Positions 10,201 through 17,659 of a DNA stretch of 64,000 bases are shown one piece after another. Location of the stretch: contig NZ_RXHU01000033.1 of the NCBI RefSeq assembly GCF_003955665.1, forward strand, positions 16,598-80,597. The letters are read 5' to 3'. This DNA is from Paenibacillus whitsoniae. Its GTDB lineage: Bacteria; Bacillota; Bacilli; Paenibacillales; NBRC-103111. The position numbers were made by a program, and so were the translations under genes. A model generated the notes under the pieces. The model had not been told where the DNA came from. It searched no databases and saw nothing but the letters and a program-made list of their open reading frames with translations. Position 1 is the stretch's first letter; each line of letters begins with the position of its first letter.

Positions 10201-12591
10201 CGTTCCAAGCCCTGACGCAGACCGTATGCCGCTCACCAGTGTCCGCTCACCGGCCATCTGCCTGTTCTTCGCTGCAACTGCCACAGCCAGCTCACTTGCC
10301 GGCAGACGGTTTGGCGCAACATGCAACGCAATACCGTCCTGCTCCACCGCCTGACTTCCTGCGGATACCGACGATGTCTTGACTGAATCGCCCAGGCGCT
10401 CGCTTGCTTTGGCCAATACGCTGGAGGCAAGATCGCCCCGAAGCGTTTCTTTCTTTGCAACTGTTTCTCTAGTTTCATATAAAGCTGTTTCAGCTTGTGG
10501 AGTGCTATTATCAATACTTCTAATCGACGAATCGTTAGAAGAGGATTGTCGTTGCCAGGTAACGAGCTGCTGCATCGCGTTCTCATTGCTCTGGATTTTC
10601 CGCACCGAGGACAGGGAATCACCTAGGTGATGCTCCGTCATTTTTCTAAAAATACGGTTCGGATACGTCGCCAGCAAATCTTCACGCTTTACTTGCGCTG
10701 CGGCTCTTCTTGCTATGGGCGGGCTTTCTTCTGCAGAAGGAGACATCCAGCTGCCAGTGCCTTCGCTTAATTGTTCGGCAATCGGTGCAGGCTCATTTGC
10801 CTTCGCAGCCATTGCGATACGTTCTTGATGAACGGGTTCAACGATCGGATGCTTCCGAGGCCGACCACGCTTTCTTTTTACAGGCTGTTGTTCGAGCTGT
10901 CCGGGCCTGTTTGCCTGATCTTCGCGTTCCATCATCGAACGTGGATCTGGTAAACTGCCCTCTTGGCTCGCTTGCAGGTTAGTTTGATGACTTGCTTGAT
11001 GATGACTTGCTTGTTGTTCTGCAGCTTGCTCATCCGCTTGACTCGCCGGACGAACCCACACCGCTGCCGCTTGAACCGTCTCAGATTCCAACGGACTTTC
11101 AATTCCCCGTTCTCCTTGGGACACTGAGCTGCCATTCACTTGCTGTCGATGGGTCATCACTGAAGAAGCAGCTTGCATAAACCTTGGCACACGCGAGGTT
11201 AGACTTACGGCATTGATCGGCAAAAGTTGATTGCTTGTTGCCAAATACCCTTGTGCCATCGAAGCAGACGGGCTGCTTGCCGGTGGCGTTAATACTGAAC
11301 TTGCATGTAATTCTCTATCAGACGCTGGCTGCTGAATGCTTGCCGTCTGGCCCTCCGTGTGCTTCATCAGCAAACTTTGGATAAATTGGACCGTACTCGG
11401 CACTTCCCTATTGGAGAAAGGGCCTTCCCCTAACTTCCAATCCCCCTGCGACGCATTCACTTCGGCAGGTTGACGCCCTACCGACATATCCATCTCAGGC
11501 GAGATTGTCGCATTCAGGCTCACAGAACCTTGTTGCAATCTCGGCTTCGCGATGTGCTGCAGCAATTGCTTAGCAGCATGTAAAATCGTTGGTTGCCCTT
11601 GCCGCGAAACCTTGGCGCCAAGCGCCCCTAACACACTTTGCTGCTCATACGCACTTAGACTTCCGTTTTGAAACTCCGCCATCCACTGCGATGCACGACG
11701 TACAGCCTCCACATGCTGTGCCACGTTCACCTGATTCATGACCGTCTTACGCTGAATCTCTCTCTCTCCCATTTGAAGAGATGCGGGTCCATTAGCTTCG
11801 CGAACAGCCTGTCTGAGCCATACTTGAAAGGGACTTTGCAGCCGTCGATCCGTGCCCAAGCCGCGATTGTCCTTACTCTGATCAGACGCTTGTTCTCTGC
11901 TGCCGATGATGCCATGCCTCAGCATGCCGATCGAAGCGGCAAGTTGCCCAATCGCACGCTGCGTTATCGATGTGCGATGATGATTAACTACGTTAACTAC
12001 CGGCTGCTTCATCGTCACGTGATGATGATTCACGACATGAACTTTTTTCAGCGCAGCCTGCGTTTCTTGCTCAAATCTTGCGCGCCGTTCCTCCAGATCC
12101 CTCTTGCTTGGACGCCCGCGTTTTTTCGTCTTAGCTTCATCTCCCACAGGAGGAGGCGATGCCGGTGCTGCTTGCGCATGCTCCACAGGAGCCGCTGACC
12201 TCGATGCAGACTGTATCGGACGCTCGTGTCCGCTCTGCAGGATCATCTGCTGCAAGTGTTGAATCGTGCGCTCTTTGGTAATCAGCGGAGGCGATTCCGG
12301 ATGCTGCAAACTTTGCAGCTGCAGTTCCAGCTGCAGTACCCAAGCTGGATCGCTGGAAGCGCCAAACTTGGCGAATTCCTTGTCGGACAGCCAGCCTTTT
12401 TCCTTAAAGATAAGGGAAAACATGCCCAAATAATTACGCTGATCCCAGCCATACTTGCCCATTAAGCCGCTTGCAAATTGCTTCGAGGACCTGGAGACCC
12501 GATCCATCGGAGCCGGCATCTTGCTTGCGGTGAAACGTACGGGAGCCTTATTACTCTTCCCTCGGGATTTATGCGATTGTCGAGCTTTCAT
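7261..12591 (-). CDS. Giant disordered repeat protein of the eCIS operon (tape-measure position)
   Basis: A 1776-residue protein, unusually rich in Ser, Ala, Gln, Arg and Pro; I recognise no enzymatic domain. Residues about 40-110 look folded (FASGLMGKYGWDQRNYLGMF). The long middle is low-complexity, with two AT-hook-like basic motifs (KKRGRPSKRD near residue 157, KRKRGRPRKHP near 572). Near residues 1385-1490 come three near-exact 34-residue tandem repeats (SRAGLISRRVGSAGMEP), then degenerate ones to about 1640. The last 35 residues return to an ordered, charged helix (ISKIADRVFREIEKKMRFER). It lies between the second tube gene and the LysM gene, where PBSX-type phages encode the tape measure. 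It could be a tape measure, a lumen scaffold or cargo. ATG 12591 follows GAGGTG; the TTG one codon earlier is less likely. Confidence 0.8.
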   Translation of the reverse strand: MKARQSHKSRGKSNKAPVRFTASKMPAPMDRVSRSSKQFASGLMGKYGWDQRNYLGMFSLIFKEKGWLSDKEFAKFGASSDPAWVLQLELQLQSLQHPESPPLITKERTIQHLQQMILQSGHERPIQSASRSAAPVEHAQAAPASPPPVGDEAKTKKRGRPSKRDLEERRARFEQETQAALKKVHVVNHHHVTMKQPVVNVVNHHRTSITQRAIGQLAASIGMLRHGIIGSREQASDQSKDNRGLGTDRRLQSPFQVWLRQAVREANGPASLQMGEREIQRKTVMNQVNVAQHVEAVRRASQWMAEFQNGSLSAYEQQSVLGALGAKVSRQGQPTILHAAKQLLQHIAKPRLQQGSVSLNATISPEMDMSVGRQPAEVNASQGDWKLGEGPFSNREVPSTVQFIQSLLMKHTEGQTASIQQPASDRELHASSVLTPPASSPSASMAQGYLATSNQLLPINAVSLTSRVPRFMQAASSVMTHRQQVNGSSVSQGERGIESPLESETVQAAAVWVRPASQADEQAAEQQASHHQASHQTNLQASQEGSLPDPRSMMEREDQANRPGQLEQQPVKRKRGRPRKHPIVEPVHQERIAMAAKANEPAPIAEQLSEGTGSWMSPSAEESPPIARRAAAQVKREDLLATYPNRIFRKMTEHHLGDSLSSVRKIQSNENAMQQLVTWQRQSSSNDSSIRSIDNSTPQAETALYETRETVAKKETLRGDLASSVLAKASERLGDSVKTSSVSAGSQAVEQDGIALHVAPNRLPASELAVAVAAKNRQMAGERTLVSGIRSASGLGTRSGSLLFRKQGQSPSPQPGMVDNVQRQLRQADVATPVEQRTGIAVSPSAAERLEATVQLHTAGLQADELAARVMQRSERMASQPSKALAERPAVAETRSNPEQVKNGSAPGATSQASRTEIHEASRAPISSASYRQSLELVRRNGELTNVERVRMQRTAIQRRIDASRAGVPDFADKQDSGISSRRDSITHPELREGLLARREAGPDGSSPLLGSRPQLTLRAGRVEQGGFVRRSAADIQTLKESEQAHAAAERIQEQDTAPVSMVQARRSAPASDAVSAELLEQVQEVLRSAEADNRTVVERTSDAGSAPQAEGSAPETTDRQGNTVAGSVLPARASEMIEDAGLQQDHIDSPEAIERSAVRLQFADSKPLEDEENRPAWLQRQVEESTKHVAQGTLIPSQRAEQMSLLHRMHVQASESALRSSARSLSSLSEELAVRFQGIGPLAPHGAEQGAAQRSQGMWRTAQAEHLQRRGSAADRERAPLRGTSGSESRWQASRLTLAEPRGLNAAAQQRSEFGAAAAVQAAGAHSLPALGPGRLTQAAAIGRAAGRLAGAPSAASEGMQPLPPQVQRQAGPGTERSGAAASPGALASSAGLISRRIGSAGMEPTAASVPLSSASPASAQASRAGLISRRVGSAGMEPTAATAPLSSASPASVLASRAGLISRRLDSAGMEPTAATAPLSSASTGALTSRTAMIPRRQGSAVSESSTPLITASTSSVPMSSAAITQRRLTSTGTESITSNVPLITAQQSTPPQSSTSASRRMSASGPALLQSSTSGALTSSAALMPRRLASTGTEPITSSAPMITAQSPSLPSSAAASQSMTASGAATSSPLLTSAPADMQLQTKRTAITPASASALMHTVPVEQIQLSPNVGMGQPPNAAELPASLAAILEHKQSPISSLAEAPLDLDWLSTKRAEPENPSEPQAPQAPPELTEQQVQELIKQLPPIDISKIADRVFREIEKKMRFERQRRGF
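8161..8460 (-). repeat. 102-bp (34-residue) tandem repeats inside the giant eCIS gene
   Basis: The string cgccgctgttggttcc recurs at 8161 and 8263 and, starting one codon offset in context, at 8365, giving an exact 102-base period that preserves frame. Flanking copies towards 7700 are diverged. Each unit encodes the pattern ASRAGLISRR-x-GSAGMEPTAA followed by a Ser/Ala-rich linker. Near-identity at DNA level points to recent expansion by slippage or recombination, so copy number may vary among strains. Confidence 0.85.
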
Positions 12592-12627
12592 CAATCATCA
12601 CCTCAAGCAATCCCGGATGAACCCCCG

Positions 12628-13077
12628 CTATTTTTTAAAAATCGTCTTCAAGCCCTCATGAACAAGCTCAATCGACTCCACCGCCACATTCACACTGGTG
12701 GCATTCAAATCTGGACCGTTCCATTTTACCGGAAATGCGCGCGTGAATTCCCAACGGCACACTTCATCGCCCAGGGCGTTGTTTAAAATAATCGAACCGT
12801 TTTTCCGCTTGATTTTCCCTTGCGCCGCACTATTGTACCAATCCCAGAGATCGCTCGAACTCGCAATCCCTCGCTTGAGCACAATGTTGGGGGTCTTGCT
12901 GTGCTGCACCATATAATGCGGGTGCGTGTTCACGCCGCCTTCCCACAATGGTTTCACTTCAATCTCCGACTTCATGCCGGTGACCTCCGAGAACCCCCCG
13001 GCTTCCAGACCGTCAAGCTCGACTTTAAAACGAAAAGCACCGCTGATATTGCGCAGCTTGGAAGGATGCGTGCTCAT
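12628..13077 (-). CDS. eCIS tube protein, second paralogue (gp19-like, Afp5-like)
   Basis: A 149-residue member of the T4 gp19-like tube family. Shared family landmarks with the main tube at 13744 are FRFKVELDGLEAGGFSEVTG near the start, the central GIASSSDLWDWYNSAAQGKI, and the C-terminal VAVESIELVHEGL. In Afp and PVC, a second tube protein (Afp5) forms the first ring that links tube and baseplate, and this copy lies on the baseplate side of the operon, which fits that role. It starts 15 bases after the stop of the frameshifted chaperone partner and is followed by the giant gene after 36 bases. Confidence 0.93.
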   Translation of the reverse strand: MSTHPSKLRNISGAFRFKVELDGLEAGGFSEVTGMKSEIEVKPLWEGGVNTHPHYMVQHSKTPNIVLKRGIASSSDLWDWYNSAAQGKIKRKNGSIILNNALGDEVCRWEFTRAFPVKWNGPDLNATSVNVAVESIELVHEGLKTIFKK

Positions 13078-13092
13078 GTCTTCATTCCCTTC

Positions 13093-13290
13093 TTACCGAA
13101 ACACATCGAACGGATTATCGGACGGTTTCTTGCCTTCTTCGTTCAGATTGCGGTTGATGCGGGAGATTTCCTCGCACCATTTACGGCGTTCACGGTGTTC
13201 CATCGCCATGATCTCGTCGTGCGGCCAATGGAAATAGTACGCGATAAAGCCTACTTCCTCATAGATTTTCTCTACAGGATAGCCCGTTAC
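13093..13290 (-). CDS. DUF6760-like small eCIS protein, in the -1 frame with no usual start codon
   Basis: Sixty-five codons in the -1 frame relative to the gene at 13287, reading VTGYPVEKIYEEVGFIAYYF, then HWPHDEIMAMEHRERRKW, with a TAA at 13095-13093. It resembles small eCIS proteins (DUF6760) that normally begin MTGYP. Here the matching first codon is GTA, and back to the preceding in-frame TAG there is no ATG, GTG or TTG. The first in-frame ATG would remove the most conserved half. A slippery U UUU UUG lies at 13308-13302 in the upstream gene, and slippage of -1 there leads directly into this frame. The likely product is therefore a 188-residue fusion (see findings); independent translation from a non-standard codon is the alternative. 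Confidence 0.72.
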   Translation of the reverse strand, partial: VTGYPVEKIYEEVGFIAYYFHWPHDEIMAMEHRERRKWCEEISRINRNLNEEGKKPSDNPFDVFR

Positions 13291-13658
13291 GCCCTCTCGT
13301 CCAAAAAAGACACGTCCACGCTAAACTCATGCTCGCATTTCGGGCAGGATGTGTGAACACGAGGCACTTCCATTTCGTTAATTTGCCGGTAAAAATTTTG
13401 CAGGAACGCGAGGTCCGCCGTGAAAAGCTTCTCGATCACACGCGTATCGATCGCACGCAAATCGCCCAGGCTCGTAATAACCCGCGTCAGCAAAATGATC
13501 GTCAAGTACCCTGGATTTTGCTGTACCCGCTGATCGCGCATCGGCAAAATTTCGTCGGCCGCCGTCGCCAACCGCATAACGCCGCGTTTGTGCAGCGTGC
13601 CGTTGTCGTCTACGTAGCCTCTAGGAAGTTCAAACTCGTATTCTGTCTTGAAAGCCAT
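13287..13658 (-). CDS. Phage tail assembly chaperone-like eCIS protein (frame 0, zinc-ribbon-like tail)
   Basis: A 123-residue protein with the pattern EYEFELPRGYVDDNGTLHKR, MRLATAADEILPMRD and VRVHTSCPKCEHEFSVD; the lone CPKC pair plus histidines suggests a small metal site. It matches the small tail-assembly protein found between tube genes in many eCIS loci and occupies the place of lambda gpG or PBSX XkdN. The ATG at 13658 follows AAGGGGGC. Four codons before the stop comes TCT TTT TTG, containing the heptamer T TTT TTG, so some ribosomes probably shift into the downstream frame and make a longer GT-like protein. It lies after a terminator-like hairpin following the main tube gene. Confidence 0.85.
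   Translation of the reverse strand: MAFKTEYEFELPRGYVDDNGTLHKRGVMRLATAADEILPMRDQRVQQNPGYLTIILLTRVITSLGDLRAIDTRVIEKLFTADLAFLQNFYRQINEMEVPRVHTSCPKCEHEFSVDVSFLDERA
13302..13308 (-). promoter_or_regulatory. Candidate -1 ribosomal frameshift heptamer U UUU UUG
   Basis: In frame 0 the codons are TCT TTT TTG GAC, so the heptamer T TTT TTG has the X XXY YYZ form needed for tandem slippage. Slipping back one base gives TTT TTT GGA CGA GAG GGC GTA ACG, which enters the DUF6760-like frame and crosses the frame-0 stop. I see no strong stimulatory hairpin directly downstream. Confidence 0.65.
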
Positions 13659-13685
13659 GATGTCGGTGCCCCCTTAAGGTTCAAA

Positions 13686-13733
13686 TTAAAAAGAAGAGTC
13701 AGGTACCGGAGCTTGCCGCCCCGGCACCTACTC
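13686..13733 (-). terminator. Terminator-like hairpin between main tube and chaperone genes
   Basis: On the minus strand, GAGTAGGTGCCGG and CCGGTACCTGACTC form a long interrupted stem (blocks GAGT, GGT and CCGG all pair), followed by TTCTTTTT. It sits directly after the main tube stop. An intra-operon terminator would let sheath and tube, needed in hundreds of copies, be made in excess over baseplate parts. Confidence 0.75.
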
Positions 13734-13743
13734 TAACCTCGTC

Positions 13744-14178
13744 TTACTTCGTGCGCGTCATGCCTTCGTGAGCAAGCTCCAGGCTCTCGATCGCGACTTC
13801 GTTCCCTGTACCTTTAAAGCTAGGTGCGGAGTACTTCGTCGGCCAAGCTTCGATGACTTGCCATGTCGCTACGTCAGCGCCTTCTTCGTTGATCGCGATG
13901 ATCGTAACTGTTTTACGGGAGATCTTGCCTTGAATGGACTCGGACATCCAGTTGTACATATCCATGGAGTCCGTAACCCCCCATTTCAATGAGATGTTGC
14001 CGTATTTAGCCAGACCCGGAAGCTTCCGGGCCGTGATCGTTTCGTTGCCTTCACGATACTCGATAACCGCCAAGGATGCGTCGAACCCGGACACATCGCT
14101 GAAACCAGCTTGTTGAATACCCTCTACTTCCACTCTAAATCTAAAATTGCGGTATGGATCCCTACGTTCGCCAGCCAT
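13744..14178 (-). CDS. eCIS tube protein, main (gp19-like)
   Basis: A 144-residue T4 gp19-like tube protein. It has the family landmarks YRNFRFRVEVEGIQQAGFSD at the N-terminus, REGNETITARKLPGL, WGVTDSMDMYNWMSESIQGK in the middle and NEVAIESLELAHEGM at the end. Hexameric rings of this protein should stack into the inner tube that is expelled on contraction. It follows the sheath gene by 43 bases and is the last gene before a terminator-like hairpin, so sheath and tube are likely the most highly expressed structural genes. Confidence 0.95.
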   Translation of the reverse strand: MAGERRDPYRNFRFRVEVEGIQQAGFSDVSGFDASLAVIEYREGNETITARKLPGLAKYGNISLKWGVTDSMDMYNWMSESIQGKISRKTVTIIAINEEGADVATWQVIEAWPTKYSAPSFKGTGNEVAIESLELAHEGMTRTK

Positions 14179-14221
14179 ATGATACCCCTTTCGTCAATAT
14201 GTGAAATATCGTAACGTCAGA

Positions 14222-15955
14222 CTATTCTTCTCTTGTTTTCTGTGTAATACGGAAGATCACGAACTCGGCAGGTTTTACCGGAGCGACCCCGATCACACAG
14301 ATGAGGCGGCCGTTGTCAATGTCGTCTTGCGTCATTGTGCTGCGGCCGATGTTGATGTAGAACGCCTCGGAAGGACTTCCGCCCATCAGTGCGCCGTCTC
14401 TCCATACACGCGTCAAGAACGCGTCAATCGTCCGCTGAACACGTGCCCACAGCTGCTCGTCATTCGGTTCAAATACGACCCAGTTCGTGCCGTTTTTGAT
14501 CGACTCTTCAATGAAGATGAACAAACGTCTTACGTTCACATATTTCCACAGTCCGTTGGAAGAGGTTGTGCGAGCGCCCCATACGCGAATGCCTTGACCG
14601 GCAAAATGACGGATCAAGTTCACGCCTTGCGGGTTCAGGATGTCTTGCTCACCTTTGTTGTATTGGCAATCCAGACCAACGGCACCGCGTACGACTTCGT
14701 TCGCAGGCGCTTTTTGTACACCACGAGATTGGTCGGAACGGGAGTAGATCCCGATGACGGAACCGGATGGCGGAATGTAAATATTGCGCTTATCCAGCGG
14801 ATCGAACACTTGCAGCCACGGGTTGTACATCGCTGCATAGGAGCTGTCGAAAATGTTGCGGTGCGTCATCACATCGGCAACCTTCGTTTTCTCACGCGGA
14901 ATATCGAGCACCGCGAAGCGGCTGCCCAAGTTCTCGCAGTGTGCAACGAGCGACAATTGTACCGTAGGCTCCGTTACACCCGGAATCGCCATGATGGAAA
15001 CAACATCGTTGTCGATAAAGGATTGAATGCCTGTACGTTTGCCAGGACCGCGGTCTACACCCATGAAAATATCAGGCGTTACGTTCGCAATGGAACCGTT
15101 GCTGCCGCCGGAAAGCGCGATTTGGAATTTGCCGACAGACTCGTCTTCGCCGGAGAGCACCTCGAAAGGAGCAATTGCACCGAGATCTTTGCCTTCGGTC
15201 AAATCTTTCACCTGAATGATGTTGGAACGGGCAATGATTTTCTCAACGTGGTTCGCCGCCGAAATGTTCAAAGACACTTTCTCGTAAGTTTCCGCCTCGT
15301 CACCGTAGAAAACGTGCAGCGTGAACTCGCAAGTTGTAAGCACTTTGCTGGCCAGCAAGCCGCCGTCAACAACATCGCCATCCAAAGCGTCAGACAGCTT
15401 GATAATGTTGTCTTGAGAAGAAACAACTTTGCTGTATTGCTTTTCGCCGGCTGCTTCGAAAGCGACAACGTCGCCAACGTTAAAGCCTGCATTATTTTTG
15501 ACGCGATATTCTTTTTCGCTCAGCACTTCGTAAATTTGCGTTTTCGCTTTGCTCGAAGGCAGGACGACAACGCGCACTTGGTTGCCCCAAGTACCTGGGT
15601 TCTTCGACGTAATGTTCAGAATCGCCGCTTCTTTGTTGCCGGCATCTTGGTTGCTCGCCACTTTGGCATCCGTAGGCGCTACGCGCATTACGAAGCAGCG
15701 GGAACCGCCATTCAAGAAGAAATGCTCAACAGCGTAAGAAAGGAAACGGTACTCGCCAAACTCGTTCTCGGACAGATAGCTGCCGAATAAACGGTGGAAA
15801 TCGGCTACGCTTGTAACCAGCTGCGGTACGCCCTCGATTTCCCCTCTTTGCGCAAGCCCGATAAACCCGGCCGTACTTGTGCTTGCACCCTCAAGCGGTT
15901 GTGCTCCGCTGTCAAACTCTTCCACATAGACCCCAGGTGATAAATAGTCAGCCAT
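14222..15955 (-). CDS. eCIS contractile sheath protein
   Basis: A 577-residue tail sheath protein. The N-terminus MADYLSPGVYVEEFDSGAQP is the family signature (the extended arm that meshes subunits), and the C-terminal domain holds YVNVRRLFIFIEESIKNGTN, FEPNDEQLWARVQRTIDAFL and VAPVKPAEFVIFRITQ, typical of contractile-tail sheaths. It forms the outer helical cylinder whose shortening drives the tube out. There is a single sheath gene in the window; Afp and PVC have two or three. Length is normal for eCIS sheaths. Confidence 0.96.
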   Translation of the reverse strand: MADYLSPGVYVEEFDSGAQPLEGASTSTAGFIGLAQRGEIEGVPQLVTSVADFHRLFGSYLSENEFGEYRFLSYAVEHFFLNGGSRCFVMRVAPTDAKVASNQDAGNKEAAILNITSKNPGTWGNQVRVVVLPSSKAKTQIYEVLSEKEYRVKNNAGFNVGDVVAFEAAGEKQYSKVVSSQDNIIKLSDALDGDVVDGGLLASKVLTTCEFTLHVFYGDEAETYEKVSLNISAANHVEKIIARSNIIQVKDLTEGKDLGAIAPFEVLSGEDESVGKFQIALSGGSNGSIANVTPDIFMGVDRGPGKRTGIQSFIDNDVVSIMAIPGVTEPTVQLSLVAHCENLGSRFAVLDIPREKTKVADVMTHRNIFDSSYAAMYNPWLQVFDPLDKRNIYIPPSGSVIGIYSRSDQSRGVQKAPANEVVRGAVGLDCQYNKGEQDILNPQGVNLIRHFAGQGIRVWGARTTSSNGLWKYVNVRRLFIFIEESIKNGTNWVVFEPNDEQLWARVQRTIDAFLTRVWRDGALMGGSPSEAFYINIGRSTMTQDDIDNGRLICVIGVAPVKPAEFVIFRITQKTREE

Positions 15956-16079
15956 TGTTCCCCAGTTCCGTCAGCGGACACGATCTCTTGCTCATCATGC
16001 TGACCTCTGACATGAAACCAGTTCTCTCCTTTCTGCTTGTCATTTTTTGTATAGAAGATGGACGTATCCATTCTACTAA

Positions 16080-16898
16080 TTAGCGTTGCGTGAGACAGAC
16101 CGTGCCCAGATTCGTCGTTGCGCCTTCGGCGACGGCAACCTCTTTGATCACTTGCTGGCTTGCCGATCCGTATGAAATCATTAAATCGGCTGTAAAGTCC
16201 GGAATGCGATTCCCCCGGAAGGCAATAACCACCTCTCCCCGCTCTGTGCTTCGCGTCATCTGCACGGGCATCAGCAGCGCGCCTCGCGCGTACGCCTTGG
16301 TCAGCTTGTCCATCAGCCGAAATCGTTTCTGATGCTCCAGCACCTCGGCAATCCGGATCATTTCCTCGGATGCTTTGCCCCCCCGGCCTCGAAGCAGATA
16401 AGTGTCGCCAGCGAGCACTCCGCCTGTAAAAGAGCCAAGCGTCAGCTCCTCGCTGCCGCGTTCGGCCTGCTCCGTCATTAATCTGGCGCGTGCGCCGTCT
16501 TCCGACTGCACGACCGCCTGCAGCTCCGCGCCTTGCAGCGGGGTTCCTGCGCTGCTGTGCAGCATCATTCGAATCAATGGCGTTCCGGGTGAAAAAGGGT
16601 AAGAGGGCTTGGGACTGAGCTGCACGACCGCAATCGCATTCGTGCTGCCGATGGAGATGCGCACTTGCTCCTGGAAGTAATACTCGCTCGTTACCGTAGC
16701 CAGATACGTGCCAGGCGTTAAATCATTAAATATATAGGAACCGTTCGTTTTGCGAATCGCTTTCGAACGGGTGCCCTCGAGGTGAACGGTGGTTGTGTTG
16801 CCTAGGGGAGACTGAGAAGTGAGTGAATCGACAACGCCTACAACCAGGGAAACGCGGGATTTTAAATGAGACACGCGAAGCTGTTCCATGTGTTCCAT
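16080..16898 (-). CDS. eCIS-associated beta-sandwich (carboxypeptidase regulatory-like) protein
   Basis: A 272-residue protein of uncertain role. Residues about 20-95 resemble a carboxypeptidase-regulatory-like/Ig-like beta-sandwich (VHLEGTRSKAIRKTNGSYIF, NDLTPGTYLATVTSEYYF). The remainder is beta-rich and unassigned. Such proteins occur in some eCIS loci between the DUF4255 gene and the sheath gene; a cap, decoration or assembly role is possible but not shown. There is no signal peptide. It starts eight bases after the DUF4255 gene stop, consistent with co-translation. A second ATG three codons in could also be the start. Confidence 0.7.
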   Translation of the reverse strand: MEHMEQLRVSHLKSRVSLVVGVVDSLTSQSPLGNTTTVHLEGTRSKAIRKTNGSYIFNDLTPGTYLATVTSEYYFQEQVRISIGSTNAIAVVQLSPKPSYPFSPGTPLIRMMLHSSAGTPLQGAELQAVVQSEDGARARLMTEQAERGSEELTLGSFTGGVLAGDTYLLRGRGGKASEEMIRIAEVLEHQKRFRLMDKLTKAYARGALLMPVQMTRSTERGEVVIAFRGNRIPDFTADLMISYGSASQQVIKEVAVAEGATTNLGTVCLTQR

Positions 16899-16906
16899 AG
16901 ATCCCC

Positions 16907-17485
16907 CTACCCTTCAACGCGAAAATCGGTTTCAGTAACTCTTTTGGTCGTTTTAATGCGAGTCGAATCAATATATACAGGACCAACCGTATAACTGACG
17001 GATAACCGGTAAGGCGTATCGGCGAAATTCCACAAGTTCGTGAGGCTCTCGCCTTTAAAAGGCTCCATGACGATGCGGACTTCTTCATCCTGCTCGGCCA
17101 GCGTACCAACGGTCTGCGACCCGCGAAGAATCGAATTGTCGTACAGCACCTGCATCGCCCTTCCCAGAATACGGTGCTCGTCGAGCGCCCTGGACTGCAG
17201 TTCCGCAGGCGATTGCACTGTCAGCAAATAGCTGAGATCGACGACCATCGGTGGAAACTGGATCTGGTCGGTGCCTCTGGACACCATGTGGGTTTGACGA
17301 TTTGCACCGCTTTCACGCACGTTGAACAAAAAGAGCGAGAGATAAAAATCGCCCTTATCGACCGGTGACGCAAGCCCTATCATTTCCGGCTGCGGGATCG
17401 GATCAGGTGTCATATTTTCTCGAAGAAGCTTGATTAATGACGCGCTGACATCGGCGATGACAGAATAATTGCCTATGGGAGTCAA
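16907..17485 (-). CDS. DUF4255 tail terminator-like eCIS protein (Afp16/Pvc16-like)
   Basis: A 192-residue protein with the DUF4255 pattern: YSVIADVSASLIKLLRE at the N-terminus, FYLSLFLFNVRESGANRQ, VVDLSYLLTVQSPAELQSRA and HRILGRAMQVLYDNSIL. Afp16/Pvc16 cap the tube and sheath end opposite the baseplate and set the final length. It is the first gene of the main eCIS transcript. The start is unclear: the only usual start codon near the conserved N-terminus is a TTG at 17485 that directly abuts AGGAG, leaving no spacer; the next ATG is at codon 26, inside the conserved region. Confidence 0.88.
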   Translation of the reverse strand: MTPIGNYSVIADVSASLIKLLRENMTPDPIPQPEMIGLASPVDKGDFYLSLFLFNVRESGANRQTHMVSRGTDQIQFPPMVVDLSYLLTVQSPAELQSRALDEHRILGRAMQVLYDNSILRGSQTVGTLAEQDEEVRIVMEPFKGESLTNLWNFADTPYRLSVSYTVGPVYIDSTRIKTTKRVTETDFRVEG

Positions 17486-17554
17486 CTCCTACCACAAAAT
17501 ACCTATGTATGTGTTGAAATGATGAGTAATATGTCATATTCTGTACCTTTTTCT

Positions 17555-17583
17555 ATTATAATTGCAAACGCGAGAGATGACTA
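17555..17583 (-). promoter_or_regulatory. Probable sigma-A promoter of the main eCIS operon
   Basis: On the minus strand a perfect TATAAT (17560-17555) has TAGTCA (four of six matches to TTGACA) 17 bases upstream. It lies 70 bases before the DUF4255 start and downstream of the AAA gene terminator, so the main operon can be transcribed separately from the ATPase. Confidence 0.6.
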
Positions 17584-17594
17584 TAGTATTTTCA

Positions 17595-17642
17595 AATAAA
17601 AAAAGAAGCCGGCCCCCCCATTGAACAGGAAACCAGCTTCAT
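17595..17642 (-). terminator. Terminator of the eCIS AAA+ ATPase gene
   Basis: Minus-strand GAAGCTGG pairs with CCGGCTTC, followed by TTTTTTTATTTG. It separates the ATPase transcript from the main eCIS operon. Confidence 0.8.
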
Positions 17643-17659
17643 AGATTGCTATATCGGAT

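Noticed and set aside
13093..13218. Start of the DUF6760-like protein at the internal ATG (codon 28)
   Set aside because: It would remove the conserved TGYP...FIAYYFHW half of the protein and has no good ribosome site.
14201..15790. Plus-strand 529-codon open frame opposite the sheath gene
   Set aside because: It is an antisense shadow of the sheath gene; composition is rich in Arg/His as expected from reversed codons.
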